Source: Alphaproteobacteria bacterium UBA1303
GTDB lineage: Bacteria; Pseudomonadota; Alphaproteobacteria; Micropepsales; Micropepsaceae
Direction of reading: 5' to 3'
Assembly: GCA_002307315.1 (NCBI GenBank)
Contig: DBTZ01000045.1
Coordinates: 47,635 to 71,337 of the forward strand
DNA: 23,703 bases
Shown here piece by piece: positions 22,901 through 23,703 of this stretch. The notes under the pieces were generated by a model, which saw nothing but the letters and a program-made list of their open reading frames with translations, did no database searches and was not told the origin of the DNA. Each line of letters begins with the position of its first letter. The first letter of the stretch is position 1. The position numbers were made by a program, and so were the translations under genes.

Positions 22901-23703
22901 ATGAGCGCTTATCGAGTTCTTCTGCTGCCCGGCGACGGGATCGGCCCCGAAATCATGGAAGAGACCTGCCGCGTGCTCGGCTGGTACACCGCCAAGCGCG
23001 GGTTGGAAATCGTCACCGACAACGATTTGGTCGGCGGCGTGTCCTACGAGGCCAACGGCGTGCCCGCCACCGACGCGATGATGGCCAAAGCGCTTAAGGC
23101 CGACGCGGTGCTGTTCGGCGCCGTCGGCGGTCCGCAATGGGATCCGTTGCCGTTCCACTTGAAGCCGGAACGGGCGCTGCTGCGTTTGCGCGGCGATCTC
23201 GGCCTGTTCGCCAATTTGCGTCCGGCTTTGTGTTTCGACGCGCTGAAAGACGCCTCGACCTTGAAGCCCGAGGTGGTGTCCGGTCTCGACATCATGATCG
23301 TGCGCGAACTGACCGGCGGGGTCTATTTCGGTCAGCCCAAGGAACTCGTCACCCTGGCCTCGGGCGAAAAGCGCGCCGTCGATACCCAGATCTATTACGA
23401 GCACGAGATCGAGCGCATCGCCCGCGTCGCCTTTGAATTGGCGCGCTTGCGCGGCAACAAGGTGGCGTCGGTGGAAAAATCCAACGTCATGGTCACCGGC
23501 GTGCTGTGGCGCGAGGTGGTGTGGCGGGTACACGATGCGGAATTCCCCGACGTCGAGCTGTCCAACCTGTTGGCCGACAACTGCGCCATGCAGTTGGTGC
23601 GCAACCCAACCTCGCTCGACGTGGTGCTGACCGACAATCTGTTCGGCGACATCCTGTCGGATGCGGCGGCCCAGCTTACCGGCTCGATCGGCATGCTGCC
23701 GTC
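22901..23703 (+). CDS. leuB: 3-isopropylmalate dehydrogenase, 3' truncated by the window edge
   Basis: LeuB oxidises and decarboxylates 3-isopropylmalate to 2-ketoisocaproate with NAD in leucine synthesis. The frame opens at 22901, one base after the leuD stop, and stays open to the window end (267 complete codons of an expected ~365). Visible family motifs are LLLPGDGIGPEIM (7-19), LFGAVGGPQWD, the substrate-binding KPERALLRLR with GLFANLRPA, VRELTGGVYFGQ, KSNVM and TDNLFGDILSDAAAQLTGS near the edge. The metal-binding Asp residues of the last motif are present. Because there is no stop codon in the window the gene is easy to overlook. Only the C-terminal ~95 residues are missing. Confidence 0.97.
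   Translation, partial: MSAYRVLLLPGDGIGPEIMEETCRVLGWYTAKRGLEIVTDNDLVGGVSYEANGVPATDAMMAKALKADAVLFGAVGGPQWDPLPFHLKPERALLRLRGDLGLFANLRPALCFDALKDASTLKPEVVSGLDIMIVRELTGGVYFGQPKELVTLASGEKRAVDTQIYYEHEIERIARVAFELARLRGNKVASVEKSNVMVTGVLWREVVWRVHDAEFPDVELSNLLADNCAMQLVRNPTSLDVVLTDNLFGDILSDAAAQLTGSIGMLP

Noticed and set aside
22901..23703. The minus-strand frames over leuB as genes
   Set aside because: The plus-strand frame gives a clear leuB without internal stops; the minus-strand frames lack family features.

Overview
The window is a GC-rich, densely packed piece of a Gram-negative chromosome, most likely from an alphaproteobacterium of the Rhodospirillales type. This rests on the gene order tsf-pyrH-frr-uppS-cdsA-dxr-rseP-bamA-skp-lpxD-fabZ-lpxA-lpxI, on the use of LpxI (not LpxH) for lipid A, and on a CnoX-like thioredoxin with a CxxC site. 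No database search was possible; assignments come from recognised motifs, lengths and gene order.

Layout: (1) 1-12672, plus strand: the end of tsf, then pyrH, frr, uppS, cdsA, dxr, rseP, bamA, ompH/skp, lpxD, fabZ, lpxA and lpxI. This is the envelope-biogenesis supercluster: undecaprenyl and phospholipid precursors, isoprenoid entry, a site-2 protease, outer-membrane protein assembly with its periplasmic chaperone, and the first steps of lipid A. Many junctions overlap by 4 bases. (2) 12673-12798: a convergent gap with a composite hairpin. lpxB, the usual next gene, is absent. (3) 12799-16379, minus strand: radA-cvpA-purF. (4) 16553-19960: a divergent pair of exported enzymes, a six-hairpin-type glycoside hydrolase with a C-terminal discoidin-like domain (minus) and an SGNH/GDSL esterase (plus). 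This is the only accessory-looking part. (5) 20032-22180, plus strand: a tight cluster of a CnoX-like thioredoxin-TPR protein, a stand-alone LON substrate-binding-domain protein, a Trm112/YcaR-like small protein and a DUF971 protein. (6) 22256-23703: a possible promoter with little or no leader, leuD, and leuB running off the end.

No tRNA, rRNA, insertion sequence, integrase, CRISPR array or phage gene was seen. The longest gene-free gap is 173 bases. Most of the window is conserved housekeeping. The points most worth following are the exported glycosidase/esterase pair, the run of hairpins in front of bamA, the missing lpxB, the CnoX-LON-Trm112-DUF971 module with its unusual CNPC active site, and the possible leaderless leuD.
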